Source of the DNA: Marinomonas algicola
Lineage (GTDB): Bacteria > Pseudomonadota > Gammaproteobacteria > Pseudomonadales > Marinomonadaceae
Length of the DNA stretch: 64,000 nucleotides
Direction of reading: 5' to 3'
Assembly (NCBI RefSeq): GCF_014805825.1
Contig: NZ_CP061941.1
Span: forward strand, 2,046,001 to 2,110,000
Shown: piece by piece, positions 63,559 through 64,000 of the stretch
How the letters are laid out: every line of letters starts with the position of its first letter
Position numbering within the stretch: position 1 is the stretch's first letter
The notes under the pieces: model-generated
Seen by the model: the letters and a program-made list of their open reading frames with translations, nothing else
What the model was told of the DNA's origin: nothing
Databases searched by the model: none
Made by a program: the position numbers and the translations under genes

Positions 63559-64000
63559 CTACCCGATTATATTCAATTTCGTGAAATACTAATTCAAACC
63601 TTTTATCAGAAATATTCGCTTTCTTAAATTTTATATTATTTGAAAAGAGGTTGTTTTCGTGTACTGTTTTCATAATCTCATTAATATCGCTATCACTGAC
63701 ATGGCAGCCAAAATATACCCCCGTGATAGATTTAGGATCTATATGATACAAATGAATAATGTCAGTATTGCATTTTGACATAACTTCAATACCTACTCGA
63801 ATCCCACCCCCATTTACATCTTCATTATCATCGGTATCATGATCATACTCAAAATTCAGTTCGCAATATCCATTATCTAACTGCTTTATTTCAAGCTCAT
63901 CCCTACAGATACTCTCAACATAAGAGTCATATTTCGCAATTATTTTGTCTGCGTAAGATACCTTAAGAACGGAGCGATGCTCCTTTTCATACAGCCATCT
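63545..64000 (-). CDS. DUF2971 family protein, 3' part (5' end outside the window)
   Basis: The minus-strand frame is open from base 64000 to the stop at 63545 and gives 151 residues of the C-terminal part. It begins RWLYEKEHRSVLKVSYAD, resembling the W.YE.E.R motif of DUF2971 proteins. The segment IDPKSITGVYFGCHVSDSDINEIMK also matches that family. DUF2971 proteins have no known activity and are common on mobile DNA and near defence genes. The internal ATG at 63781 is not the true start. Its attC is the one split by the intron. Confidence 0.75.
   Translation of the reverse strand, partial: RWLYEKEHRSVLKVSYADKIIAKYDSYVESICRDELEIKQLDNGYCELNFEYDHDTDDNEDVNGGGIRVGIEVMSKCNTDIIHLYHIDPKSITGVYFGCHVSDSDINEIMKTVHENNLFSNNIKFKKANISDKRFELVFHEIEYNRVAGGF

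Noticed and set aside
53365..64000. CRISPR array in the accessory region
   Set aside because: The palindromes differ in length and sequence and are spaced by whole genes, unlike regular direct repeats with short spacers.

Overview
The window looks like a chromosome segment from a marine gammaproteobacterium of the Oceanospirillales, with Marinomonas or a close relative the best guess. The reasons are the AT-rich but not extreme codon use, the conserved order truA-trpF-trpB-trpA-accD-folC-SPOR-cvpA-purF-metZ next to a fimV-like gene, Na+-type PomA/PomB flagellar stator genes, groESL, moaCDE, and a long leuA beside an Lrp-type regulator. The genus is an inference from gene content and order.

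From 1 to about 50.8 kb the content is ordinary core chromosome, densely packed: an OmpA-family porin, a lone tyrosine recombinase (1.6-2.8 kb), molybdopterin synthesis (moaE-moaD-moaC), a membrane-anchored J-domain protein, trmJ, an M14 carboxypeptidase, two unusual Hsp70 homologues with a DUF2760 protein and the ABC-F protein Uup (8.2-15.2 kb), an RND efflux pair, pomAB plus a small overlapping gene, the metZ-to-fimV block on the minus strand (21.9-33.7 kb), groESL with a visible heat-shock promoter, then housekeeping genes through leuA, an SPFH/NfeD pair, a threonine aldolase, an MFS transporter and a periplasmic solute-binding protein. Many transcription units end in clear hairpins.

From about 51 kb to the right end the character changes. 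A flavin monooxygenase gene is broken by a frameshift. After it come small accessory genes (acetyltransferases, cupin, monooxygenase, nucleotidyltransferase, YefM/YoeB toxin-antitoxin, a methyltransferase-like membrane protein, an AAA ATPase, an unknown membrane protein, a DUF2971 protein). Several are separated by imperfect palindromes with integron attC ends (RYYYAAC...GTTRRRY). The attC sites read leftwards, as do most of the genes, so this is a gene-cassette array whose integrase should lie beyond the right edge.

The most striking cassette (59.4-61.8 kb, bounded by two attC sites) carries three overlapping genes: adenosine deaminase-like, HAM1/ITPase-like and SIR2-like. This is the composition and order of the Kongming (KomABC) anti-phage system, in which an altered purine nucleotide triggers NAD+ depletion by a SIR2 effector. 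To the right, the attC site of the DUF2971 cassette is split by a decayed group II intron in antisense orientation, with only a fragment of its reverse transcriptase left.
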